Positions 54,475-63,421 of a DNA stretch of 64,000 nucleotides are shown piece by piece. The stretch is from Alphaproteobacteria bacterium (GTDB lineage: Bacteria > Pseudomonadota > Alphaproteobacteria > UBA8366), in assembly GCA_021774335.1 (NCBI GenBank), contig JAJFJD010000001.1, positions 62,001-126,000 of the forward strand, read 5' to 3'. Position 1 is the stretch's first letter. Each line of letters begins with the position of its first letter. A program made the position numbers and the translations under genes. The notes under the pieces are model-generated. The model saw only the letters and a list, made by a program, of their open reading frames with translations, had not been told where the DNA came from and made no database searches.

Positions 54475-55371
54475 TCACCGGGAGAGTACGAGGGTTGCCC
54501 ACCCCTCAACGACAAGCCGGTTGCGCAGCACGAAGCCGCATTGCCGATACGCACCCAGGACCTGCTGCGCCTGCTCCACCAGCAATCCGGACAGAACCAC
54601 AAATCCGCCTGGTGCGCTGTACTGTCGTAGCGCCGGGGCAAGCCCGATCAAGGGCCGCGCCAGGATATTTGCAAGAATAAGGTCGTAAGGAGCGGACTCC
54701 AAGAGAAGCCGGTGCATGCGGCCATTGCTCTCGATTGCCGCCGTCTGACGCGCGACGCCATTTTCGACGAAATTCTCATGGCTGACGCGCACCGCTTCGG
54801 GATCGATATCTGCCGCCACCACCGGGGCGCGCCACCGTTTCGCCACCGCGATCGACAAAATGCCCGAGCCGCAGCCCAGATCCAACGTCCGGCGAGGCCT
54901 GAAGGAACCACCAATGGCATCAATGACCCGCAAACAACCACTCGTGCTGCCATGTTCGCCCGATCCGAAGGCCGTCGCCGCATCGATCCGGATTGCAATG
55001 GAACCGGCCGGTATCGCCTCGGCATAATGCGACGGATAGACAAAGAACCGCCCGACCTGGACCGGCTGAAAAGTATCGAGGCTGTCCTTGAGCCAGTCCG
55101 TCGGCGCCAGCGGCAAACACGCGATATGCGGTTCAGCGACATCCGCAGCCGACGCGGCGAGCGCCACCGCCGCTGCCATTGGTCCGGGGTCCGGCGGCGT
55201 CTCCAAGTAGGCTTCTACGGTCCACTCCGCATCCATCGCCTCGCCACCGAAAGCGGCAACGGATAAGGCGAACGGGCGCAACGCGTCGGTGAACAGATCG
55301 ACCGCATCACCGGGCACCAACAGCATGACCTTCCACGCGGCGGTCACGGCCGACGTATCCGGCGGCTGCAT
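54475..55371 (-). CDS. prmA: Ribosomal protein L11 methyltransferase PrmA
   Basis: Class I SAM methyltransferase of 298 residues that methylates L11. The N-terminal substrate-recognition domain is followed by DAATAFGSGEHGSTSGCL, the SAM loop LDLGCGSGILSIAVAK, VAADIDPEAVRVSHENF and the PrmA-specific LILANILARPL. All are intact. It lies 19 bases downstream of the helicase stop, so it is probably cotranscribed with it. Confidence 0.94.
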   Translation of the reverse strand: MQPPDTSAVTAAWKVMLLVPGDAVDLFTDALRPFALSVAAFGGEAMDAEWTVEAYLETPPDPGPMAAAVALAASAADVAEPHIACLPLAPTDWLKDSLDTFQPVQVGRFFVYPSHYAEAIPAGSIAIRIDAATAFGSGEHGSTSGCLRVIDAIGGSFRPRRTLDLGCGSGILSIAVAKRWRAPVVAADIDPEAVRVSHENFVENGVARQTAAIESNGRMHRLLLESAPYDLILANILARPLIGLAPALRQYSAPGGFVVLSGLLVEQAQQVLGAYRQCGFVLRNRLVVEGWATLVLSR

Positions 55372-55390
55372 TTGCTCGGCAAGCGCAACG

Positions 55391-57682
55391 TCAGGTTTTC
55401 TCGACGAAGGCAGCGACGACTTTCTTGGTACCGGCCTTGTCGAAATCGATGGTCAGATGATCGCCTTCCACCACCCGCACCCACCCCATGCCGAATTTCT
55501 GGTGGAAACACCGGTCGCCGAGCGCAAACGCTACGCCGGACCCGTGTAATGCCTCGGGTTCGGCTTCGATCAGCCGGCTGCCGGGGCCGTTCCGCTGCAG
55601 ACGTTTCCAACCGGGTCCGCCGCGATGCGATCCGCCGACGTCCGAGAACGCCGACTCTTGGCTTAGACCACCGCCGCCGTACAGGCCGCTGTCACTCTCC
55701 AACACGACCTGATCCTGCGGCAGCTCCTCGACGAACCGCGACGGGATCGCGCTTTGCCAAAGGTTATGGATGCGGCGGTTGGCGGCAAAACTGATATGCA
55801 CCCGGCGCCGCGCCCGGGTGATGCCGACATAGGCGAGACGCCGTTCTTCTTCCAGTCCGGCACCACCGTTTTCGTCGAGCGAGCGCTGATGCGGGAAAAG
55901 CCCTTCTTCCCAGCCCGGCAGGAAAACCGTATCGAACTCCAGCCCCTTCGCGCTATGCAGCGTCATCAAGCTGACCATGTCCTGATCGGCCGCTTCGATA
56001 TTGTCCATGACCAGGCTGACATGCTCCAGGAAGCCGGCGAGATTCTCGAAATCTTCCAGCGCGACAATGAGTTCCTTGAGGTTTTCCAGTTTGCCCGGCG
56101 CTTCGGGCTTCTTACTTTCCTGCCACATGGTGGTGTAGCCGGATTCGTCGAGCACGATCTGCGCCAAATCGACGTGCGAGTTGATCGTCGACTCCACGCG
56201 CCAGCGTTCGAAATCTTCGATGATCTTACCGAGCGCGCGGCGCGATGCCGGCCGCAGTTCGTCCGACTCGACGATCTTGATCGCCGCAATATACAGCGGC
56301 ACACCTTGGGCCCGGGCCAGAGCGTGCAGCGCCTGTAGCGTGGTTTTGCCGACACCGCGCGTGGGCTTGTTGATGATCCGTTCCAGCGCCATGTCGTCGT
56401 CCTGCTGGTGGATCACACGCAGATACGCGATGGCGTCGCGAATCTCCTCCCGCTCGTAGAAACGCGGCCCGCCGATCACGCGATACGGCAAGCCCAACGT
56501 CATGAACCGTTCTTCGAACTCACGGGTCTGGAAGCCTGCGCGCACGAGGATAGCGATCTCGTTGAGCGTATGGCCCTTGCGTTGCAGATTTTCGATCTCG
56601 TCACCGACGACCCGCGCTTCCTCTTCGCCGTCCCAGACACCGCGCACGCTCAGCGGTTCCCCTGCCGTCGCATCGGTCCACAGCGTTTTACCGAGACGGC
56701 CTTCGTTCTGCTCGATCAAGCCCGACGCGGCGGCCAGGATATGCGGCGTCGAGCGGTAGTTCTGCTCCAGCCGGATCACCTTGGCGCCCGGAAAATCCTT
56801 TTCGAATTTCAGGATATTGCCGACCTCGGCGCCGCGCCATCCATAGATCGATTGATCGTCGTCACCAACGCAACAGATGTTGTTCCGTCCCTGCGTCAAC
56901 AGGCGCAACCAGAGATACTGCGCAACGTTCGTATCCTGATACTCGTCGACCAGGATGTAGTGAAAGAGCCGCTGATAGTCGGCCAACACGTCCGGGTTTT
57001 CCTTGAACAGGCGCAGGCACAACAGCAGCAGGTCGCCGAAATCGGCCGCATTCTGAACGGTCAACCGTTCCTGATACTGGCGATAGATTTCCACGAGACG
57101 CCCGTTGGCATAGTCGCCCGCCTCGCCGCCGGAAACCTGGTCCGGCATCAAGCCTTTGTCCTTCCAGCGCTGGATGACGGATATCAGCAACCGCGCAGGC
57201 CATCGCTTTTCATCGATCTGCTCGGCCTGCAGGATCTGTCGCAGAAGCCGCATTTGGTCGTCCGCATCGAGGATCGTGAAATTGGATTTCAAACCAACCA
57301 GTTCCGCATGCCGTCGCAGGAATCGCGCGCCCAGCGCGTGAAACGTCCCGAGCCACAGGCCGTCGGCGACCCCGCCGACGAGATTCTCCACGCGGGTCTT
57401 CATCTCGCGCGCAGCCTTGTTGGTAAATGTAACGGCCAGAATCTGATACGGCCGGGCCCGGCGCGCAAACAGCAGGTGTGCAAGACGGGTTGTCAGGACC
57501 CGGGTCTTGCCGGTTCCCGCACCCGCAAGCACGAGGACCGGTCCGTCCAACGCCTCAACCGCCTGTTTCTGATCCGGATTCAGACCGTCCAGATGCGGTC
57601 CCGACGCAACGCCGGGCATCGCGCCCGGAACGGCCGGGTTCGGAGGCGTCTGCAGATTATCTAAGGGATCGTCCATCGGCAT
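55391..57682 (-). CDS. uvrD: ATP-dependent DNA helicase, UvrD/PcrA family
   Basis: Superfamily I 3'-5' helicase of about 763 residues used in nucleotide excision and mismatch repair. Motifs in order: Q-motif LNPDQKQAVEALDGP, Walker A GAGTGKT, TFTNKAAREMKTR, Walker B VDEYQDTN, GDDDQSIYGWRGA, LEQNYRS, TLHSAKGLEFDTVFLPG, and VGITRARRRVHI. The C-terminus keeps the UvrD tail (FHQKFGMGWV). I start at ATG 57682 (MPMDDPLDN); the ORF-track GTG at 57721 adds 13 residues without a ribosome site, and ATG 57676 is another option. UvrD versus PcrA naming is by convention. Confidence 0.92.
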   Translation of the reverse strand: MPMDDPLDNLQTPPNPAVPGAMPGVASGPHLDGLNPDQKQAVEALDGPVLVLAGAGTGKTRVLTTRLAHLLFARRARPYQILAVTFTNKAAREMKTRVENLVGGVADGLWLGTFHALGARFLRRHAELVGLKSNFTILDADDQMRLLRQILQAEQIDEKRWPARLLISVIQRWKDKGLMPDQVSGGEAGDYANGRLVEIYRQYQERLTVQNAADFGDLLLLCLRLFKENPDVLADYQRLFHYILVDEYQDTNVAQYLWLRLLTQGRNNICCVGDDDQSIYGWRGAEVGNILKFEKDFPGAKVIRLEQNYRSTPHILAAASGLIEQNEGRLGKTLWTDATAGEPLSVRGVWDGEEEARVVGDEIENLQRKGHTLNEIAILVRAGFQTREFEERFMTLGLPYRVIGGPRFYEREEIRDAIAYLRVIHQQDDDMALERIINKPTRGVGKTTLQALHALARAQGVPLYIAAIKIVESDELRPASRRALGKIIEDFERWRVESTINSHVDLAQIVLDESGYTTMWQESKKPEAPGKLENLKELIVALEDFENLAGFLEHVSLVMDNIEAADQDMVSLMTLHSAKGLEFDTVFLPGWEEGLFPHQRSLDENGGAGLEEERRLAYVGITRARRRVHISFAANRRIHNLWQSAIPSRFVEELPQDQVVLESDSGLYGGGGLSQESAFSDVGGSHRGGPGWKRLQRNGPGSRLIEAEPEALHGSGVAFALGDRCFHQKFGMGWVRVVEGDHLTIDFDKAGTKKVVAAFVEKT

Positions 57683-57807
57683 GATTATATCACGGGACCG
57701 CCCGCCGTAGAGAGCCATCACGCTTGGTTGAGCGAATCAAGGAACCACTGGACCGCGACGGCAATCGCGCTACCCTTTGTCTCTCTGACCTTTGGGATGG
57801 ACCCGCT

Positions 57808-58827
57808 ATGCGCATCGGCACCAGACTCATAACATTGCGATTAGCCATGGCGGTCATTCTGATCGCCGGCGCCGTTTATCCGCCCGAAGCGGCCGCGGCA
57901 CAAGTCGAACCCTCGATCGAGGACGTTTTCAAGGCAATAGTCCGAATCGACACCACGGTTCCGGACGGCGCGCGGACCCGGGACACCCTCGGTGCGACCC
58001 GAACAGGCCATGGCGCGGTCATCGACGCAAACGGGCTGATCGTTACCATCGGCTATCTCGTCCTCGAAGCGAATTCGGTGACCGTGACAAGCCATGACGG
58101 GACGACGACCCCGGCAACGGTACTGGCGTACGACCACGATACCGGGTTTGGATTGGTGCGGGCCGCGCGGCCGATCCCTGTCAAACCCTTGCCGATTGGC
58201 AAATCAGAAAGTGTGAAGCAGAAGGCTGCCGCCGTGATCGCCGGTTTTGGCGGGTCCGAGGCGGCGTTGCCGGTCCGCATCGTCGCGCGCCGGGAATTCA
58301 CCGGATACTGGGAGTACTTGCTGGAGCGCGCCATCTTCACCGCCCCGCCCTACGCGAATTTCGGTGGCGCGGCCTTGATCGATTCCACAGGCGCCCTAGT
58401 CGGCATCGGCTCACTTCTGGTGCCCAACACCACGGGTGACACGGAATTCACGCCCGGCAACATGTTCGTCCCAATCGACCGGCTAAAACCGTTGATCAAA
58501 GAAGCCAGCACCCTGAGCCAGCCGACGCGGTCGGCAAAGCCTTGGATCGGCCTCTACACCGAGGAAGTCCGTGGCCGCCTTTTCGTGAAACGTGTCGCAA
58601 AGGACGGCCCCGCTCAGAAGGCCGGACTGGCCCATGGCGATATCCTGGTCAAGATCGGTGATACGCCGGTCACGACCCAGGCTGCCTTCTATCGCAAACT
58701 CTGGTCCCTGGGCAGCCCCGGCACGCAGGTGCCGGTCACGGTGCTGACCACCGCTTCAGAGATCAAGCGAGTGGAGATCGCGTCCAAAGACCGGTATCGC
58801 TGGTACCGCTTTTCCAAAGGAAACTAA
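57808..58827 (+). CDS. HtrA/S1C-like protein without catalytic triad, with PDZ
   Basis: Start ATG at 57808 gives 339 residues with a signal peptide (LAMAVILIAGAVYPPEAAAA); the ORF-track start at 57724 buries it. Residues about 35-230 have the trypsin-like HtrA fold and about 240-330 a PDZ domain (FVKRVAKDGPAQKAGLAHGDILVKIGD). The triad is gone: the HtrA motif TNAHVV reads TIGYLV (His to Tyr83), the TDLAV Asp position reads TGFGL (Gly113), and GNSGG reads ANFGG (Ser to Phe185). It should be a periplasmic non-proteolytic binding or scaffold protein. Similar alphaproteobacterial proteins are commonly labelled serine protease, which I think is misleading. Confidence 0.8.
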   Translation: MRIGTRLITLRLAMAVILIAGAVYPPEAAAAQVEPSIEDVFKAIVRIDTTVPDGARTRDTLGATRTGHGAVIDANGLIVTIGYLVLEANSVTVTSHDGTTTPATVLAYDHDTGFGLVRAARPIPVKPLPIGKSESVKQKAAAVIAGFGGSEAALPVRIVARREFTGYWEYLLERAIFTAPPYANFGGAALIDSTGALVGIGSLLVPNTTGDTEFTPGNMFVPIDRLKPLIKEASTLSQPTRSAKPWIGLYTEEVRGRLFVKRVAKDGPAQKAGLAHGDILVKIGDTPVTTQAAFYRKLWSLGSPGTQVPVTVLTTASEIKRVEIASKDRYRWYRFSKGN

Positions 58828-58851
58828 AGAAGAGCGGAGTCGGCCGCGCCG

Positions 58852-60642
58852 TTAGCAGTCGCTGCCCGACATTTCACGGGCGCCCATGATGGCGCGGCTG
58901 TGCGCATTCATCACATCGCGCTGATGCACCACACCGACCAGACGCATCGATTCATGGTCGCGCACGACCGGTACGTGATCCTCGCCGCCGCTTTCCATGA
59001 GCCGGAAGGCTTTCCCGAGGTCGTCGTCCAGATCCAGCGCCAACGGGTGCAGATGCGTGACATCCTGCGCGTTGAGCAGCATGTCGAGCGACGTATCGAA
59101 CGCAGTGTCGGACAAGTCGCCGAGCGTAATGGTGCCGTGCAGAACGCGGCTGCTATCCACCACAAACAGCGTTCCAAAATGGGACCGCATGAGCCGTTCG
59201 CGAACCGATGCCAAATCCGCGGCCGGATCGACGGTCACGAAGTCGTCACGCATGATCTCGCCGACCGAGATCGACTGCAGCAGCCGCTGCTCGCGGGCGC
59301 CTTCTAGGCTGATACCGCGAGATTCGAGTTGCCAGGTAAAGAACGACCCGCCATGCAGGTATCGTGTCAGCAGCGATGCCAAAGCCGTCGCGATCATTAC
59401 CGCCACGGTCAGCGCGTAATTGCCGCTCAGCTCGAACACCATCAGGATGGTCGAAATCGGTGCCCCCAAAACCGCCCCGGCGACGGCACCCATGCCAACC
59501 AGGGTGTAGGCGGTATGGCCCGACGACATCTCCGGGAACACCGATGTCGCAATCATACCGAAGGCGCCGCCGGTCATCGCGCCAAGGAAGAGTGACGGAG
59601 AGAAGACACCACCGCCGAAACCGCAGCCCAGTGCGACCGACGTCGCAACGATTTTTGCGAAGATCAGAATGATCAGGATATGGAGCGCAAGCATCCCGTT
59701 CAGGGCCATATCCGTTGCTTCATAGCCGACGCCCAGGACTTGCGGGAAGTAGAGCGCAATCAAGCCGATCAGAAGCCCACCGAACGCCGGCCGCAACCAA
59801 GCCGGAATCGGCAATTTCTGGGCGAGGGTCGTCGTCAAGGCGGTGGCCCGCAGGAATATGATGGCCACAACGGCGCTGACGATGCCAAGCAAGGCGAAGG
59901 CGGGAAATTCGAAGAACGACGTAATGTCACCCACCGGCAGGATGAACGCCGGGAAATCCCCGAAATAGACACGGCTCAGCACCGTGCCGGTTACCGAAGC
60001 AATAACGACGGGCGCGAAAGCGCTGAGCGCGTAATGGCCTAACACCACTTCCAATGCAAAGAAGACACCCGCAATCGGGGCGTTAAAGGACGCGGCAACC
60101 GCCGTCGCCACACCGCAGGCCAACAGTGTTCGGGATAAGGAGCGTCCGAGATGCAGCTTATCGGCGACGAAGGAACTCAACGTCGCCCCAAGATGCACGA
60201 CCGGCCCTTCCCGGCCCGTGGACGCCCCGGCGCCGATCGACACGGCGCTGACCAGCGCGCTGGCCAGCCCATTCCGCAGCGGCATGCGGCCCTCACGAAG
60301 AGCGCCCGCCGCAATGACGTCCGCAACGCCCTCGGCCCGCCCGCCGGGCATTACGTATTTCAGCAGCAAGCCGACAACCAAACCACCACCGGTCGTCACC
60401 GACAACAAGTGCCACCAGGGCAAATCTGACGCCAGCGAATGCAATCGCTCGGAAATGAAGCCGAAGCCCACCCATTGAACCATGGCAATCGCTTCGCGAA
60501 ACACAATCGCGCAGCCGCCGACGATCAAGCCGGTCACCACCGCAAGAATGGAGAGGATAACCTGCTCGTGCCGTGCTAGGCGGCCGACACGCCGCAGGAT
60601 TTTGATTAAGCCGAGATCTGTCACGTCAGCTTTGGTTGCCAT
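58852..60642 (-). CDS. CLC-type chloride channel/transporter with CBS pair
   Basis: A 596-residue CLC protein. Residues about 25-450 hold the membrane helices, with the gating-glutamate motif ASTGREGPVVHLGA and the pore motif GGGVFSPSLFLGA. Residues about 470-590 are two CBS domains (EIMRDDFVTVDPAADLASV; HVPVVRDHESMRLVGVV), a likely nucleotide-sensing gate. The first CLC selectivity motif, GSGIP, is replaced by a segment reading GRAEGVADV, so the serine that coordinates chloride in E. coli ClcA is missing and ion selectivity is uncertain. Channel versus antiporter cannot be decided from sequence. Confidence 0.88.
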   Translation of the reverse strand: MATKADVTDLGLIKILRRVGRLARHEQVILSILAVVTGLIVGGCAIVFREAIAMVQWVGFGFISERLHSLASDLPWWHLLSVTTGGGLVVGLLLKYVMPGGRAEGVADVIAAGALREGRMPLRNGLASALVSAVSIGAGASTGREGPVVHLGATLSSFVADKLHLGRSLSRTLLACGVATAVAASFNAPIAGVFFALEVVLGHYALSAFAPVVIASVTGTVLSRVYFGDFPAFILPVGDITSFFEFPAFALLGIVSAVVAIIFLRATALTTTLAQKLPIPAWLRPAFGGLLIGLIALYFPQVLGVGYEATDMALNGMLALHILIILIFAKIVATSVALGCGFGGGVFSPSLFLGAMTGGAFGMIATSVFPEMSSGHTAYTLVGMGAVAGAVLGAPISTILMVFELSGNYALTVAVMIATALASLLTRYLHGGSFFTWQLESRGISLEGAREQRLLQSISVGEIMRDDFVTVDPAADLASVRERLMRSHFGTLFVVDSSRVLHGTITLGDLSDTAFDTSLDMLLNAQDVTHLHPLALDLDDDLGKAFRLMESGGEDHVPVVRDHESMRLVGVVHQRDVMNAHSRAIMGAREMSGSDC

Positions 60643-60739
60643 AGCTGAGACGACCGCACGCTATACGGATTCGGCAGTCACGCCAAGAAGCGTTGTAGAG
60701 GACACGACGAAAGGTCTCGAAGTGTCCGGCATGACGGGA

Positions 60740-61786
60740 TCAGTCTGCGACGGCGCTGAGTTCGGTCTCGGCAACCACCTGATTCCGGCCAAGGCCCTTC
60801 GCTTGATAAAGGCCGTCGTCCGCACGCTTGATAAGGGCGCTCAATGACTCACCCGGCCGATACTGCGAAACGCCCAGCGACATCGTGATATTGCCGATAT
60901 CATCGCCCGTCTGCTTCTTGCGGAGCCGCTTTCCCGCGACCGCAACGCGAATGGACTCCGCCAGCGCCACCGCCGAACTTAAATCCGTATTCGGCAGGAC
61001 AAGAGCAAACTCCTCGCCGCCGTACCGCGCCGGCAGATCACTCGCTTTCACCGCCTTTTTGAGCATCGCCCCCACGAATTTCAGGACGTGATCGCCGGTT
61101 TGATGGCCATGCGTATCGTTGAAATTCTTGAAGTGGTCGATATCGATCATGACGAGCGCCAACGGCGTACCCTTCTGCGCTGCCGCCTCGCTTTCACTTT
61201 GCAGCACCGTATCGAAATGTTTCCGATTGGCGATCTCAGTCAAGCCGTCGGTCAGTGCTTCTTTCTGCACATCTTCGAGATGCGTCTTCAAGCTCTGGAT
61301 TTCCTCCGACGAATTCTCAAGCTTACCCTGCAGTTGGCGGTTCTGCGACAGCATCTTCTGGGTGTTGTCGGCGAGTAATTTGACGACATGCCCCAATGCC
61401 GATGGATCGGATAAATTCGTCAGCGATCCGACGCTGTCCTCCAAGGCCGCGCCAAAGACTTCGGCGTCGTCGGTTGCTTGATTGACCAGAGACATGACAT
61501 CGCCGACCAAATCCGACATCTGCGAGCCGGTCTTCTGGATATCCTTGCCTTGAGTGAACTGGCTGAAATAGCGATCGAAGATTTCCGCGCTGTCTTCCTG
61601 TGAGACGGCGTCGGCATCGGAGACCAATTCATCCAGGGTGTTCTTGAGGTCCGGATTGCTGCCACTGGCATAGGCATACCAGATCATAAAATTCTGCGGC
61701 GTGGACGGCACATTGTGCTGGTCCATCAGCTGCATGGCCGCTTCCGCATATTGCGCTGCGGTTCCTAAGTCGTCGGAGAAATCCAA
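60740..61786 (-). CDS. GGDEF diguanylate cyclase
   Basis: Makes cyclic di-GMP. The ORF-track GTG at 61813 has no ribosome site; the TTG at 61786 (MDFSDDLGTAAQYAE) lies seven bases after TGGGGTG and gives 348 residues. The N-terminal about 125 residues are a helical region (SDDLGTAAQYAEAAMQLM, PSTPQNFMIWYAYASG) shared by many alphaproteobacterial cyclases; a coiled coil (about 148-178) leads into the catalytic domain with DIDHFKNFND and the active site RYGGEEF at 254-260. The inhibitory-site RxxD position reads KASD, so product inhibition may be absent. No membrane segment. A CtrA box lies upstream. Confidence 0.9.
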   Translation of the reverse strand: MDFSDDLGTAAQYAEAAMQLMDQHNVPSTPQNFMIWYAYASGSNPDLKNTLDELVSDADAVSQEDSAEIFDRYFSQFTQGKDIQKTGSQMSDLVGDVMSLVNQATDDAEVFGAALEDSVGSLTNLSDPSALGHVVKLLADNTQKMLSQNRQLQGKLENSSEEIQSLKTHLEDVQKEALTDGLTEIANRKHFDTVLQSESEAAAQKGTPLALVMIDIDHFKNFNDTHGHQTGDHVLKFVGAMLKKAVKASDLPARYGGEEFALVLPNTDLSSAVALAESIRVAVAGKRLRKKQTGDDIGNITMSLGVSQYRPGESLSALIKRADDGLYQAKGLGRNQVVAETELSAVAD

Positions 61787-61844
61787 CTTCGCACCCCAAA
61801 ACTTTGTATACACTCGACGGTTTAAGTTTTGTAAAGCTCGCTAC

Positions 61845-61860
61845 TTAACAAAGGCTTAAC
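61845..61860. promoter_or_regulatory. Full CtrA box TTAA-N7-TTAAC
   Basis: TTAACAAAGGCTTAAC at 61845-61860 matches the CtrA consensus exactly: TTAA, seven bases, TTAAC. It lies 59 to 74 bases upstream of the diguanylate cyclase start on the minus strand, and just beyond the 3' end of the thioesterase gene. CtrA is the alphaproteobacterial cell-cycle and motility response regulator. Confidence 0.55.
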
Positions 61861-61926
61861 TCTGGTCCGTGGACGTGAAAAATTTAGCAATCGCAATGGT
61901 CCCGACGTACCGTCGCACCGCAACCA

Positions 61927-62409
61927 TTACTTGCGGCGCATGCCAAGAACCCGCCCGGCGCCATCTGGAATGGCAATGTTTGAATGCGATTCCTCTATCG
62001 CGCGCAACCGATCGATCACCTCGGGTGCCATTGCGCCGACCCGCCGCGTTTCTAGGTCTATATGGAGCGATAGCAATTCATTGGTCGCCGCCAAAAAGCC
62101 CTCTTCCGCATGGTACATGCTATGAAAATAACGGAATTTCTTCGCATCATATTCCAGGAGCTGCGTGGTAAACCGCAGCGGCGCGCCTTCGACCACCTCG
62201 CTGATATAGGTGACGTTCATGTCCCCGACGAAAGTCGTGACATTCGCCCTGGCTTTGTGGCCGTGGTCGAGACCGATGTAGTTGAGGAATGCGTCGGTCG
62301 CAAAATCGAACGCCAACACGTAATACGCGACATTCATATGGCCGTTGTAATCGATCCACTCAGACCGCACTGTCTCGGTATGGAGGGATAACGGGGCAGG
62401 TATTGTCAT
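61927..62409 (-). CDS. Acyl-CoA thioesterase, hotdog fold (4HBT)
   Basis: A 160-residue hotdog-fold thioesterase. Start ATG at 62409 (MTIPAPLSLHTETV); the ORF-track start runs through the divergent gene's promoter. The active-site region WIDYNGHMNVAYYVLAFD, with the Asp/Asn and the NGHMN turn, is the type seen in 4HBT enzymes such as those linked to betainyl-CoA or carnitine breakdown; general acyl-CoA hydrolysis is the safer statement. It is divergent from the transporter gene with a 67-base gap. Confidence 0.82.
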   Translation of the reverse strand: MTIPAPLSLHTETVRSEWIDYNGHMNVAYYVLAFDFATDAFLNYIGLDHGHKARANVTTFVGDMNVTYISEVVEGAPLRFTTQLLEYDAKKFRYFHSMYHAEEGFLAATNELLSLHIDLETRRVGAMAPEVIDRLRAIEESHSNIAIPDGAGRVLGMRRK

Positions 62410-62476
62410 GGCGGCGACCCTAGCGATTTGGACCGGGTCTTGGCAAGTTTGCAGATTGCAGATGGCATAAAATACC

Positions 62477-63421
62477 GTGGTGACCGCTGCGCTTCGCCTC
62501 TTGGCCCGCTTTGCAATGCCAATTTCCAGCGCCGGCATCCTCGCCGGGCTGATCATGCCGGATCTCGCCGCCATCCTGCGGCCGGTCATGGAGGTTTTCG
62601 TCGTCCTCCTGATGACGTTAGCCTACAGCCGTCTCGATTGGTCCGGCATCCGGACAATCAGCGGAAAGCCCCTGCTTACCACAATGATCCTGCTCTGGGT
62701 GTTAGCGGCGGTGCCAGGCCTCTCGGCTGTCGCCGGATGGGCGCTCGCGCTGCCATCGGTTCTGCTTACCGCGATCATCCTCAATGCGATCGCACCACCG
62801 ATCACCTCATCGGTGCCGTTTTGCCAACTCTTGGGCCTCGATGCTGCGCTCGCCCTACGCGTGACACTGATCGCGACACTTCTGATGCCGATCACGGTGC
62901 CAGCATCGATCCTCTTGTTGCTGGGCGTGACAATCGACCTGGATCCGGTTGAATTCGCACTGCGTGCAGCCGTCTTTGTTGGCCTTCCGCTGGCGCTGTC
63001 CTGGCTGATCCGCCGCAGCCCAAGGCTAACCACATGGCTCAGTCGCAGTACCGAGGTCGACGGTATCACGGCGTTTATCCTCATGATCATCGCCATTGCC
63101 ATCATGGACGGCGTAACCGACCGAATCTTGGCGGAACCTGCCGAAGCGCTCACGATCCTCGCGGCCGCGTTCGGCGTCAGCATCCTCTTTCACGGTCTTA
63201 GTGGGCTTGTCTTCTGGCGGCTGGGCGAACGGACCGCCATCAGCATCGCGCTGACAAGCGGCAGCCGAAACCTGGTTCTCATGCTGGTGATTATCGGCGA
63301 CGCGATGGGGCCCGCCTTCGGCCTCTATGTCGCGCTCGGACAAGTGCCGATCTACCTAATGCCGGCCATCATACAGACGATCTGGCGGGGCCGGGTCGGG
63401 CGAACGGTTCCGCGCGCCTAG
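62477..63421 (+). CDS. BASS-type (bile acid:sodium symporter-like) transporter
   Basis: A 314-residue inner-membrane protein with about ten hydrophobic helices and short loops. The pattern of two five-helix halves, with [13 protein letters not shown] in the first half and [13 protein letters not shown] in the second, resembles the bile acid:sodium symporter superfamily, where such broken helices bind sodium and an organic anion. The substrate is unknown. Initiation is at a GTG at 62477. Its stop overlaps the convergent metH stop by four bases (CTAG). Confidence 0.7.
   Translation: MVTAALRLLARFAMPISSAGILAGLIMPDLAAILRPVMEVFVVLLMTLAYSRLDWSGIRTISGKPLLTTMILLWVLAAVPGLSAVAGWALALPSVLLTAIILNAIAPPITSSVPFCQLLGLDAALALRVTLIATLLMPITVPASILLLLGVTIDLDPVEFALRAAVFVGLPLALSWLIRRSPRLTTWLSRSTEVDGITAFILMIIAIAIMDGVTDRILAEPAEALTILAAAFGVSILFHGLSGLVFWRLGERTAISIALTSGSRNLVLMLVIIGDAMGPAFGLYVALGQVPIYLMPAIIQTIWRGRVGRTVPRA

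Noticed and set aside
60700-60727. GGACAC/GTGTCC inverted repeat near the GGDEF stop
   Set aside because: Six-base arms with a 16-base loop and no T-tract; too weak to call a terminator.
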